From a virus: a DNA stretch of 64,000 nt. The position numbers were made by a program, and so were the translations under genes. The notes beneath the pieces were generated by a model that was not told where the DNA came from, made no database searches, and saw only the letters and a program-made list of their open reading frames with translations. Positions 19,136 through 27,312 of this stretch are shown here, piece by piece. The number at the start of each line of letters is the position of its first letter. Positions within the stretch are counted from its first letter, which is position 1. The stretch is from IMG/VR virus record IMGVR_UViG_3300005821_000002, positions 32,487-96,486 of that record. The stretch is one strand, 5' to 3'.

Positions 19136-19939
19136 CTAGTTAGGGAAGAGTGTTTCAATGCTGGCTTTTACTTCATCACCAACGACTGCTTCTTCTTCCA
19201 CAAGAATATCTGATTCTTCTTCATCTCTACGTTGTTCAAAAATGTCACGTAAAGAAACACCATTTACCAATTTAGTAATCTCTTCAGGAGACAGACGAAT
19301 ACCAATTGTTTCAAGTGCATACTTGTCTTCTTCAGGTACAACTACTTCATCATCGTTATTAGGATACGGAATGACATTTGTAGTCATTTTACGTCCGTGT
19401 CCTGTTGCCATAACAACGATATCATAAGCTGTCAATGGGCGAGGATTACCCGCCTCATCAGTAACCTGAGACATGATTGCGTTTAACTGAGAGAACAGCG
19501 TAGGCCCTCTCTCCATAATCTCAACTCTATCAAGAGCTTCTGGTTGAACATCTACAAGAAGTTCTCCAGTATTAGGATCATGTGAAGGAAACTGACCACC
19601 CTTAGATTGAATTACATTTCCACTAGGTGACCGTTTTACAAGTGTACGATTTAGTACGTTTACAAGGTAACGATTTTGTCTAAAAATCAGTCCTTTGATT
19701 TGTCGTGGACTTACATCAGGATTTGCTTTTATTAGTTTTTGATTATTAATACAAATTGGGCAAACATCATCACCCAAACAAAGAATACTTACCTTCTGAT
19801 TAGGAAGAAAGTGCTTCTCTGTATGCAAAGCTTTCTTGTCCAAAATCCGCAAGCGTAAAGGAACGCCTGCTTCTATCTTTACGAACTGATTTGGTTTGAA
19901 CTCTCGTCCACCCTCTTCGGGAATATCTGCGAATGACAT
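19136..19939 (-). CDS. gp32-like single-stranded DNA-binding protein
   Basis: 267 residues. Basic/aromatic N-terminus, a zinc-type cluster CLGDDVCPICINN (Cys54, Cys60, Cys63), OB-like core, and a strongly acidic C-terminal tail (EEESDILVEEEAVVGDEV). This is the arrangement of T4 gp32-type proteins. It would coat ssDNA and recruit replication proteins through the acidic tail. Followed by a strong terminator, which fits a highly expressed protein. Confidence 0.75.
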   Translation of the reverse strand: MSFADIPEEGGREFKPNQFVKIEAGVPLRLRILDKKALHTEKHFLPNQKVSILCLGDDVCPICINNQKLIKANPDVSPRQIKGLIFRQNRYLVNVLNRTLVKRSPSGNVIQSKGGQFPSHDPNTGELLVDVQPEALDRVEIMERGPTLFSQLNAIMSQVTDEAGNPRPLTAYDIVVMATGHGRKMTTNVIPYPNNDDEVVVPEEDKYALETIGIRLSPEEITKLVNGVSLRDIFEQRRDEEESDILVEEEAVVGDEVKASIETLFPN

Positions 19940-19940
19940 T

Positions 19941-20234
19941 TTATGCCTCCGTCTTACCGTTTAATAACGTTTTAATGGATTTGATCGTGTCTTGTCTAAT
20001 TTTCTCTAGTTCTTCTACTCCCCGATCCTCCGCATTCAGCGGAATATCTTCCATGATTTTCAAGTACCTGCGAAATGAAACTTCTACGCTAAGTAATTGA
20101 AGGTATTTGATTTGCCCCACCAAGTCAACATCAAACATGAGTTCCTCTGGAACCTCAACAATGATGTCATCGAATGTGATATTTTTATAATCACCTAGTG
20201 AGTATAATCTCTTTACTCCTATTTCTCTATTCAT
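19941..20234 (-). CDS. hypothetical protein
   Basis: 97 residues with AGGAG upstream. Alpha/beta start (FDDIIVEVPEELMFDVDLVG) and helical end. Sits between the RecA-like and SSB genes, so a replication accessory role is possible but unproven. Confidence 0.6.
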   Translation of the reverse strand: MNREIGVKRLYSLGDYKNITFDDIIVEVPEELMFDVDLVGQIKYLQLLSVEVSFRRYLKIMEDIPLNAEDRGVEELEKIRQDTIKSIKTLLNGKTEA

Positions 20235-20541
20235 CTTCTTCTCCTTTCCTAACCTTTAGGGCAAGTGCATACAAATATACATCAAAGAATGCGTGTTGCC
20301 ACAAATCTTTAGTTCCTTTATCCAGTATCAACGTTGCAAACATGCTTTCATATTTCTCTATAATAGGCTGTTCTATAATAGTCTCAACATTCATACTCTT
20401 TACAATCTCGTCTAGGTCCACTCCTATTACCATATTACCATCTTCATCTACATTAAACCGTGCCACCGCTGAATCTTCCTTCTCGGTTTCCGTTACTGTT
20501 ACATTACTTACCTTTATCTTCTTCTTTTTTCTTTTTGTCAT
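20227..20541 (-). CDS. hypothetical protein with basic N-terminus
   Basis: 104 residues. Starts MTKRKKKKIKV, followed by acidic and helical segments. GAGGAGG lies upstream, inside the RecA-like gene, which it overlaps by 38 bases. A consensus promoter for it lies inside the RecA-like coding sequence. Function unknown. Confidence 0.6.
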   Translation of the reverse strand: MTKRKKKKIKVSNVTVTETEKEDSAVARFNVDEDGNMVIGVDLDEIVKSMNVETIIEQPIIEKYESMFATLILDKGTKDLWQHAFFDVYLYALALKVRKGEEDE

Positions 20542-21544
20542 TTTTTGGTTTTACCTCCTCTTGTGTAATTTTCGCACCAGTTATATTATAACACATTTCT
20601 ACGATTTTGTCAAGTAGTTTCTGGTCCTTAGCTAGAGCACGTGATGTATTAGTAACTCCTGGTTTACTACCAATTGTCTCATCTTCAAAAGCAAAATAGG
20701 AACCACGATTTTTGATAACTCCCAACAGTGATGCAAAACTAATTACATCACGGTAGTAATCAACACCCTTACCATAGATAATGTTAGTTGTAGCCTGTCT
20801 AAACGGAATACCTACCTTGTTCTTTTTGATCACGAAGTTTACAAAATTACCGATTACCTTATCGTGCTCCTCAATATCCTTACTCTTGGACATGTAGATA
20901 CGCACAGATGTATAGTGCTTCAACGCATAGCCAGCAGGTGTAGTGTACCCACCAAAATAACTACCAATGTTAGCACGTACCTGATTGGTATAGATAAAAG
21001 CTATCTCCTTCTTACGTATCTCATATGCCACCTTACGTAGAAACTTTGATGTGATGCGGGGTGCAAGACCAACCTGCATCTTGTCCATACCCTTGTCAAG
21101 CTCTTCTTGTGGTGATAGTGCGGCTACCGAGTCAAATAGAATACAAGTAAAACCTCCTTCAATGCCTGCCATAGCAATTTCAAATGAAGACTCAGCACTC
21201 TGTGGTTGTACGAAAATAGGGTTGTCTTCCTTTAATAACTTACCTAGAATCTCTTCTGCATAAGCATAGTCAAGACCGTTCTCTGTATCAATATAAAGTA
21301 CCTTCTCACCTGTCAACAGTGCTTGTTTGGCTATATTTAATAGGAGAGTAGTCTTACCACCACCTTCAGGTCCATAAATTTCAGTGAAACGTCCTTTGGG
21401 TACTCCACCTATTCCTGTCGAAACATCTATAGATAAAGAGCCAGTAGAAATAGCTGGTATACCGCCTTCATATTTTCTCAATACAATATCATCACCAAAC
21501 TCATCCAATACCTTATCCAAAAAACTTTCTACTCGTTTTGCCAT
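20504..21544 (-). CDS. recA: RecA/UvsX-like recombinase
   Basis: 346 residues from the ATG at 21544, which overlaps the polymerase stop (TAATG) and follows GGAGG. Walker A GPEGGGKTT (about 58-66), LYIDTEN, ILFDSVAAL (Walker B), TNQVRANIG (loop region). The C-terminus is a lysine/glutamate tail. Forms filaments on ssDNA and drives strand exchange. The sequence near residue 315 doubles as a promoter for the next gene. Confidence 0.92.
   Translation of the reverse strand: MAKRVESFLDKVLDEFGDDIVLRKYEGGIPAISTGSLSIDVSTGIGGVPKGRFTEIYGPEGGGKTTLLLNIAKQALLTGEKVLYIDTENGLDYAYAEEILGKLLKEDNPIFVQPQSAESSFEIAMAGIEGGFTCILFDSVAALSPQEELDKGMDKMQVGLAPRITSKFLRKVAYEIRKKEIAFIYTNQVRANIGSYFGGYTTPAGYALKHYTSVRIYMSKSKDIEEHDKVIGNFVNFVIKKNKVGIPFRQATTNIIYGKGVDYYRDVISFASLLGVIKNRGSYFAFEDETIGSKPGVTNTSRALAKDQKLLDKIVEMCYNITGAKITQEEVKPKNDKKKKEEDKGK
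20585..20613 (-). promoter_or_regulatory. perfect sigma-70 promoter inside the RecA-like gene
   Basis: Minus strand TTGACA (20613-20608), 17-base spacer ending TGTGT, TATAAT (20590-20585); 12 of 12. It encodes Leu-Asp-Lys ... Cys-Tyr-Asn of the recombinase. Would drive the genes from 20541 through SSB. Confidence 0.8.
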
Positions 21545-23433
21545 TATTTCCTCCAGCAAGTGTCAACTTTAACGCTGTATTCTACAGGTACATCATTCAA
21601 AAACGGTTTTGATGCATCCGTCATACTTTGTCCAATAAACTCCACTGCTCTTTCCTCCAAATCTTCTCTAAACTCACCGTCACCTTCGTCATGTACTGTC
21701 AACAACACTCTAAACAAATCTGGAAATTCTGGGTCTATATCGAATGGATTATTCCAGAACATATTACATAGATTCAATTTAATCATATCAGCAGAACCAC
21801 CTTGAATAGCATGGTTTACACCCTGTCTTTTGGTTTTGTTTATTAACTTCATATGACCACGATGTAGTCTGTCTGGTAATGTGAAGTAACGCTTTCTACC
21901 GTATTGCGTAGTGCTATATCTACGTCCTATTACTTGGTGTCCTACCGCATCTATGAATTCTTTCAACGTAGTATACTGGTTGAAGTATCTCTCAAGATAT
22001 TTCTTACCTACATCGAGGGGCCAGCCAAAATTATATCGCAAGCCCCACTCTGTCGTACCATATACCACCGCAAAGTTCACATTCTTGGCACGATCTCGTT
22101 CCTTACCTGTAACCTTATTCATCGGTTTATCAAAAATAATTGAGGCAGTCAACTTGTGGAGGTCTTCTCCATTCTGAAATGCCTCTATCATCAAAGGCTC
22201 TCGACTAATCTCAGCAAGAATTCTCAACTCAATCTGGGAGTAGTCAGCCGTGAAAAATTTGTAACCATCCCTAGCAAGAAAACAACTGCGGTAGTCTATA
22301 CCAGATTTGATATTCTGTAGATTGGGACCACTGCTACTGAAACGACCTGTTGCAGCACCCTGCTGATCGAAGTTACCATGAATTCTACCAGTGATAGGAT
22401 TAATCTTAGTTAGAAACTCCTCACCAAACGCATGTCCTGCTTTGTAGTACTCACGATACTTAAAGAGCAAGTCAATGAAATCATGTCCAGCATACTTCTG
22501 TAATTCTTTTGCAGATGAACTTTTGGTAGGTACTCCCAAGCCTTGAAGAACATTCAACATCTGTATTGGACTGTTCAAATTGATCTGAGGCACCAACACC
22601 GATATGATTTCATCTTTCACTTTTAATAATGATAAAGCTTCTCTTTTGTACTTACGATCAAACGACTCCGTTATCCTCATATTCTCTGCTGCTTCTAAAC
22701 CATTGGTGTATTGTCCAGCAAAGTAATCAAACCTTTCCGCCAAATAACTTTCTATCTTATTATAGTATTCTTCCGACTTCTCTGCACTGTTACCAGCTAG
22801 CTCACGCCATCTCTCTGAGTTGAGGAGCATACCTTGATACTCCATCAGAGTTACCATAGGCTCAAGCCTCATTTCCAAATCCCACATCTCTTGACTTTGG
22901 TTCTTAGCTAACTTCTCACTAAGTATCTTTCTTAAAGGAAGAAGATACTTCACATCGTTAGCAGAATATACCAACTGCTCTTCAGTGAACTCAAAGTTTT
23001 CCTTTCCCACGAATTCCATACGGATATTCTTTGGTAGCCTGACATTGAAATATTTATCTATCAGACCAGCATAGCTTGGAAACTTCTTACTGACACCAGA
23101 TAACTGAAACGCTTCAGCTAGCATAGTATCAAACACATTCGAAAGCAAAATAGAAAAGTTATGATATACCATCTTAAGGTCATACTTAAGATTGTGACCG
23201 ACAACCTCTGTATCACTATCCTTTATCAGTCTAAATAAATAACGGAGAGTCTCATTCTTAACTCTCCCTACATTTATGATATATATTTCTTTCTCAGTTG
23301 ATAGCTGTACTAATAACAACCTTGCTGTATAAGGGTCCAGACCTGTAGCCTCTACGTCTAGTCCCATGACTCGACTCTCTTGAACCAGTGGTACTAGTTC
23401 TAACAAATCATGATCGTTATTAATTAAATTCAT
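21544..23433 (-). CDS. polA: DNA polymerase I family (family A) with 3'-5' exonuclease
   Basis: 629 residues. Exonuclease: GLDVEATGL (Asp26, Glu28), NLKYD (81-85), YSANDVKYL. Polymerase: motif A DYSQIELRILAE (Asp397), motif B RDRAKNVNFAVVYG (446-459), motif C VHDEG (His581, Asp582, Glu583). No 5'-nuclease domain. This is the replicative polymerase of the phage. First gene of the leftward operon; a consensus promoter lies 60 bases upstream. Confidence 0.95.
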   Translation of the reverse strand: MNLINNDHDLLELVPLVQESRVMGLDVEATGLDPYTARLLLVQLSTEKEIYIINVGRVKNETLRYLFRLIKDSDTEVVGHNLKYDLKMVYHNFSILLSNVFDTMLAEAFQLSGVSKKFPSYAGLIDKYFNVRLPKNIRMEFVGKENFEFTEEQLVYSANDVKYLLPLRKILSEKLAKNQSQEMWDLEMRLEPMVTLMEYQGMLLNSERWRELAGNSAEKSEEYYNKIESYLAERFDYFAGQYTNGLEAAENMRITESFDRKYKREALSLLKVKDEIISVLVPQINLNSPIQMLNVLQGLGVPTKSSSAKELQKYAGHDFIDLLFKYREYYKAGHAFGEEFLTKINPITGRIHGNFDQQGAATGRFSSSGPNLQNIKSGIDYRSCFLARDGYKFFTADYSQIELRILAEISREPLMIEAFQNGEDLHKLTASIIFDKPMNKVTGKERDRAKNVNFAVVYGTTEWGLRYNFGWPLDVGKKYLERYFNQYTTLKEFIDAVGHQVIGRRYSTTQYGRKRYFTLPDRLHRGHMKLINKTKRQGVNHAIQGGSADMIKLNLCNMFWNNPFDIDPEFPDLFRVLLTVHDEGDGEFREDLEERAVEFIGQSMTDASKPFLNDVPVEYSVKVDTCWRK

Positions 23434-23494
23434 TAAGTGTGTTTACCTCGTTAATTAAGCTTATTAAGTATATTTACCCTCTGCTCGCTCATAT

Positions 23495-23523
23495 ATTATA
23501 CCACACTTTTAACCATTTGTCAA
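23495..23523 (-). promoter_or_regulatory. leftward consensus promoter for replication operon
   Basis: TTGACA (23523-23518), 17-base spacer ending GTGTGG, TATAAT (23500-23495). Drives the polymerase gene. Confidence 0.92.
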
Positions 23524-23554
23524 GTACCAATTTTAAGATTGATGTGGTCCAGAC

Positions 23555-23583
23555 TTGACAAAAGTACCGAAATGTGGTATAAT
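23555..23583 (+). promoter_or_regulatory. rightward consensus promoter for plus-strand genes
   Basis: TTGACA (23555-23560), 17-base spacer ending ATGTGG, TATAAT (23578-23583). The -35 boxes of this promoter and the leftward one are 31 bases apart. Confidence 0.92.
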
Positions 23584-23601
23584 AGATACACGGAGGATAA
23601 G

Positions 23602-23793
23602 ATGACATCAGATGATAAATTGAACCTGTTCAGAAAATATTTACAACGTCGGCTATCTCACGTTAAGATGTTACTCACTGTAGCTGAGTCCGCTAATCAA
23701 GACTCGAAAGTTATAGAAATATTTCGTCTTCAACGTGATAACTTAACTGACATTATACACGATTTTGATATGCTTGTCAAGTCCGATGGCTAG
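23602..23793 (+). CDS. small hypothetical protein
   Basis: 63 residues from the ATG at 23602, which follows GGAGG. The frame opens at 23539 but that region is the promoter itself. Helical, basic (FRKYLQRRLSHVKMLLTVAE). First gene of the rightward transcript and followed at once by a terminator, so it is probably expressed as an early single-gene message. Function unknown. Confidence 0.65.
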   Translation: MTSDDKLNLFRKYLQRRLSHVKMLLTVAESANQDSKVIEIFRLQRDNLTDIIHDFDMLVKSDG

Positions 23794-23811
23794 ATTGCCA
23801 TCATTTTATTT
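23785..23811 (+). terminator. rho-independent terminator
   Basis: GATGGC-TAGATT-GCCATC followed by ATTTTATTT. It overlaps the last codons of the first rightward gene and would limit read-through into the late genes. Confidence 0.75.
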
Positions 23812-23839
23812 CCCTATAACCTAAACTTAAGAGAGTAGT

Positions 23840-24061
23840 ATGCCTAAGAAAAACAAGTGCTTTTATTGCGATAAATATTTCACTGACCCTGAGAAAGCAC
23901 GGGAATGTGAGCTTACACACGATGTCCTTTTCGTTCCGATTCTTAGAACGGATTTGAATCGACTAATAAATTTCATAGCAACTGGTGACAGAAAACTTTT
24001 GACGGAACGCCTGTCAAAGGTTTTGTTTCGTTATGTGAGAGCTTACATAGACGATGACTAA
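23840..24061 (+). CDS. C2H2-like zinc-finger protein
   Basis: 73 residues. CFYCDKYFTDPEKARECELTH near the N-terminus has a Cys pair and a spaced Cys/His pair. Basic C-terminal helix. GAGAG upstream. Possibly a small DNA-binding regulator; overlaps the next gene by 8 bases. Confidence 0.6.
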   Translation: MPKKNKCFYCDKYFTDPEKARECELTHDVLFVPILRTDLNRLINFIATGDRKLLTERLSKVLFRYVRAYIDDD

Positions 24062-24236
24062 GAAGAAAAAGAAAATAATTTGTGTATTATGTGGAAAGGT
24101 TGTAAGGAAGGATCAGAAGAAATTTATGCTGGCTGTGGAGAAACCTGTGAGGTTCGACCTAACAGTACATCGTAGATGTTTTCAGAAAAACGACGAAAAT
24201 AGCAGAAAAATAGCCATAAAACAGCATCTTACATAG
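24054..24236 (+). CDS. small zinc-knuckle protein
   Basis: 60 residues. MTKKKKKIICVLCGKVVRKD has one CxxC; VHRRCFQKND supplies a His and a Cys. Strongly basic. No ribosome site other than AGAC within the upstream gene; coupled by overlap. Function unknown. Confidence 0.5.
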   Translation: MTKKKKKIICVLCGKVVRKDQKKFMLAVEKPVRFDLTVHRRCFQKNDENSRKIAIKQHLT

Positions 24237-24265
24237 GTTTTATGGTATAATTATGGAGAGATTAG

Positions 24266-24454
24266 ATGGAAAAAGCTGAATTTAATATTGTAGAAGAAGG
24301 TGGAATTAGTGCTGTCGTAGAACTGGAAAACGATGTTGTGAAAATGATTTTATCAAACCCAAAATTACAATGCCCCAATTGTGGGGATATTGTCAGTATG
24401 AATGGGAGATGTAAAACCTGCCCCAGTTGTGGGTGGTCAACTTGTGATGTGTAG
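24266..24454 (+). CDS. small zinc-ribbon protein
   Basis: 62 residues with GGAGAG upstream. The end LQCPNCGDIVSMNGRCKTCP, then SCGWSTCDV, is a Cys-rich ribbon like the C-terminal tails of ribonucleotide reductases, but no reductase domain is present. Function unknown. Confidence 0.6.
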   Translation: MEKAEFNIVEEGGISAVVELENDVVKMILSNPKLQCPNCGDIVSMNGRCKTCPSCGWSTCDV

Positions 24455-24462
24455 GAGAGGTA

Positions 24463-25125
24463 ATGGGTGAAAAGCGGTTGGTGTTGCCAAATAAGAAAAA
24501 GATTCGAAATCTAGTTCAGTACCGTGATATGACTGACGAAGAGTTCGAAGATGCATGGGATGATATTGTCCTCGAAATTGAAGTATCTCCAGAGATGCTT
24601 GAAAAAAGGGTCAAAGAAAAATTAGACGAACTTGCCGTTGATTACGACATGGAAGACATGAAGATCAATGACATGGGACAGTTACGCTCCCTTGCCTTGG
24701 CACAACTTCAGCTGGATGACTTGGAGCAGACTGCATACGTAATAAGACAGAAGACAGACACTACATCTGTGCAGATACTTGAAAAGATCAATCGTATCCT
24801 TAGTGGATTACGGGATGATATATCCAAGATTTCATCTGACCTCCAACTCACAAGAAAAATTCGTAAACAAAGTAAAGAAAGTAGTATCATTGATGCTATT
24901 AATGATTTGAGGGGTAAGGCGAGAAAATTTTATCGTGAAAGAATGCTGTATGTATTTTGTCCCGAATGTAAAATGTTACTCGCAACACTCTGGTTGAATT
25001 ACTCCAGTGAGGAGTACAATCAGTTACAACTTAAGTGTAAAAGATGTAATAACAAATTTACTCAAGACCTTACCCCTCTTTATAAAACAGATAATAAGAA
25101 CTTAGAGGATGTGGTGTTACCATGA
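24463..25125 (+). CDS. hypothetical protein, coiled coil with C-terminal zinc ribbon
   Basis: 220 residues. Acidic N-terminus, then long helices (about 75-150) and CPEC...CKRC near the C-terminus. Position at the head of the virion gene block and helical character would allow a small-terminase or regulatory role, but there is no specific motif to prove it. Confidence 0.6.
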   Translation: MGEKRLVLPNKKKIRNLVQYRDMTDEEFEDAWDDIVLEIEVSPEMLEKRVKEKLDELAVDYDMEDMKINDMGQLRSLALAQLQLDDLEQTAYVIRQKTDTTSVQILEKINRILSGLRDDISKISSDLQLTRKIRKQSKESSIIDAINDLRGKARKFYRERMLYVFCPECKMLLATLWLNYSSEEYNQLQLKCKRCNNKFTQDLTPLYKTDNKNLEDVVLP

Positions 25126-25334
25126 TAGTAACCGACATAAATGGAAAGGAACGAAATGTAGAATCTATAAAAAAGATTTCACATGCTGCAACCGATAGTA
25201 TTACGGGTGAAGCCGTTGAAGAGACTTTTGTTGAAGTTAAGATACTTGGTAATACTCGTAATTGGGTTGAGTGGTGGCCCTTTGCTGACTTCAAAAGATT
25301 AAATCCTGAGCGTAGACCTAGATGGAAGGAATAA
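25122..25334 (+). CDS. hypothetical protein
   Basis: 70 residues, beta-rich (FVEVKILGNTRNWVEWWPFADF). The ATG overlaps the previous stop by 4 bases. Function unknown. Confidence 0.55.
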   Translation: MIVTDINGKERNVESIKKISHAATDSITGEAVEETFVEVKILGNTRNWVEWWPFADFKRLNPERRPRWKE

Positions 25335-25720
25335 ATCCAAAACCTATTCCACATCCAATAGTTATTAAAAGTGCAAAGATTAAAGAAACGCATGAATATG
25401 CACAGCTAGAGAGACTAAAGAAACTATGGACTCTATTCTTTTGTTCAGAGTGCAAATATAAGTGGAATTGTTGTGATACCTGTAAAGAAAGTGACGGATA
25501 CCTTAGATATAAAATTGAAGGGGAACATTATCCTGAATATTTTTTAGAAGATGGCAAGGGGTGTAAATTACCCCTTGAACTTAAATCTGTAACTTGCATC
25601 ACTTATATATGTAAAGAAAAAAGAGCAACAATGGATAAGACTTACTTAGATGGACTGGATGCATTAATAGAAGTGATGAGAAAGCTAGAGTTTGATTTGT
25701 ATTTGATGGAGATTAAGTAA
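25322..25720 (+). CDS. cysteine-rich hypothetical protein
   Basis: 132 residues with FFCSECKYKWNCCDTCKESD (six Cys within about 14 residues) and further Cys at CKLPLELKSVTCITYICK. Likely binds zinc. Stop overlaps the next start (TAATG). Function unknown. Confidence 0.55.
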   Translation: MEGINPKPIPHPIVIKSAKIKETHEYAQLERLKKLWTLFFCSECKYKWNCCDTCKESDGYLRYKIEGEHYPEYFLEDGKGCKLPLELKSVTCITYICKEKRATMDKTYLDGLDALIEVMRKLEFDLYLMEIK

Positions 25721-27297
25721 TGGCGATCAATGTAGACGGCACCACCAACATGACCGACGTTTCCATGTGTGACTCTACTACAGGTTGGGCTGGTGGTATG
25801 TCACAGTTTGCTCTTGATACTGGAGTTTATGTTCAAGGCACTGGTTCACTTTCTGGCTGGATAAACGCAACCACTAGTGCGACCGAATATTATGCTATTA
25901 CTTCTGTAGATATGTCTGGTGGCGACCATATTTATGTATGGATGTTTTGCTCTGGCGTAGTAGACACACAAGCTCTTGGTGGATATAGAGTTGTTTTGTA
26001 CAGTGGTGCAGATTATATTAACAATTTTGCGACTTTCTACGTTGGTGGAAACGATACTCATGGTACTGGTTGGCAATTGATGTGTGTTGATGCAAGTGCT
26101 TCTCCAGACTTGGAAACAGGAACATTTGACAATACTGATGTTATAGCTGTCGGAGTAGCTTTCAAAACACTAACTGCCGCTATCAGTAAGGGTAAAGAGT
26201 ACATCAACAACTGTTATTGGGATGCAGTTCGTTATGGAACTGGATTGATAATTACTTCTGGTGCAACGGATGATATTGACTACGAACAAATTTATGCGGT
26301 GGATAATAACAATACCTATAAGTATGGAGTTATCCAAAAAGCCTACAGTGCTTATGTGCAAACAGGAGAGCTTACGCTTGGTGGAACTGGCACAGAAACA
26401 ATAGACTTTATAATGGAAAACGATGTTATTCTTTTCCCTTCAAATGAATATGTTGATGCTGATTTCTATTCTATTTTGCCTTTGGGAAATACTACTAATC
26501 CAACGTATATTGACCTCTCTGGCTCATACCTAAAGTCAGCTGGTGCAGAAAAGTTTGTATTTGATATGTCAGGTGCAAATATTAACACTTTTGTCATGGA
26601 TGGATGTACTCTAGATAACGCAGGAGTTTGTACGTTTACTACTGGACAGACAATAACAAATAATGTTTTTGCTACTTGTGGATTAGTTACTCCAGCAGCT
26701 GCTACATTTACTGGAAACAAGATAGTAAATTCAAATGTTTCATCGGCTATGCTTTATCCAACAACGGATAACACTGCCGAATTAGAATTTATTTCTGATG
26801 GGACAGGACATGCTATTCTTATTAGTAGCACAGGAACATATACCTTTGATGAGCATACCTTCGATGGGTATGCTTCTACAGACGGTTCAACAGGAAATGA
26901 GTGTGTCTATAATAACTCAGGTGGTTCGGTAACTATAAATATTATTAATGGTGGAGATACTCCAACCATTATGAATGGTACGAGTGCTTCAACTACAGTA
27001 AATAATGCTGTTGACATTACCATTCACGTTATAGATGAGGATGGAAATAATATCGAGGATGCTCAAGTAGCGGTTTATCAAACATCAGGTGATACTGAAT
27101 TGATGAATGAAGATACATTATCAACAGGAATAGCTACGGAGACATTCAACTTTGTAAGTGATACAGCAATTTACTGGAGAGTTAGAAAGTCTAGTACAGG
27201 TTCGACAAGGTATTTTCCAAGGAATGGTACCGGAACAATAACATCTGCCGGATTTTCAGCTACAATTACTTTGGCAGAAGATACAATAATTCAATAA
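25720..27297 (+). CDS. virion structural protein, beta-helix type with C-terminal Ig-like domain
   Basis: 525 residues, low in charge and rich in Gly, Thr, Ser, Asn. Residues 1-175 look like a jelly-roll. Residues 230-400 show repeating short strands (FTTGQTITNNVFATCG) typical of a parallel beta-helix. VTIHVIDEDGN-like 430-525 resembles a carboxypeptidase-regulatory or Ig-like domain. Its end (LAEDTIIQ) resembles that of the next protein (RTEDTIVT). Probably a tail or head appendage. Confidence 0.6.
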   Translation: MAINVDGTTNMTDVSMCDSTTGWAGGMSQFALDTGVYVQGTGSLSGWINATTSATEYYAITSVDMSGGDHIYVWMFCSGVVDTQALGGYRVVLYSGADYINNFATFYVGGNDTHGTGWQLMCVDASASPDLETGTFDNTDVIAVGVAFKTLTAAISKGKEYINNCYWDAVRYGTGLIITSGATDDIDYEQIYAVDNNNTYKYGVIQKAYSAYVQTGELTLGGTGTETIDFIMENDVILFPSNEYVDADFYSILPLGNTTNPTYIDLSGSYLKSAGAEKFVFDMSGANINTFVMDGCTLDNAGVCTFTTGQTITNNVFATCGLVTPAAATFTGNKIVNSNVSSAMLYPTTDNTAELEFISDGTGHAILISSTGTYTFDEHTFDGYASTDGSTGNECVYNNSGGSVTINIINGGDTPTIMNGTSASTTVNNAVDITIHVIDEDGNNIEDAQVAVYQTSGDTELMNEDTLSTGIATETFNFVSDTAIYWRVRKSSTGSTRYFPRNGTGTITSAGFSATITLAEDTIIQ

Positions 27298-27312
27298 TTT
27301 TGGAGATAAATT

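Noticed and set aside
24240-24252. TATAAT at 24245 as another plus-strand promoter
   Set aside because: The region 16-18 bases upstream has no -35 resembling TTGACA.
24266-24454. Ribonucleotide reductase gene
   Set aside because: Only a Cys-rich ribbon is shared; there is no catalytic barrel.
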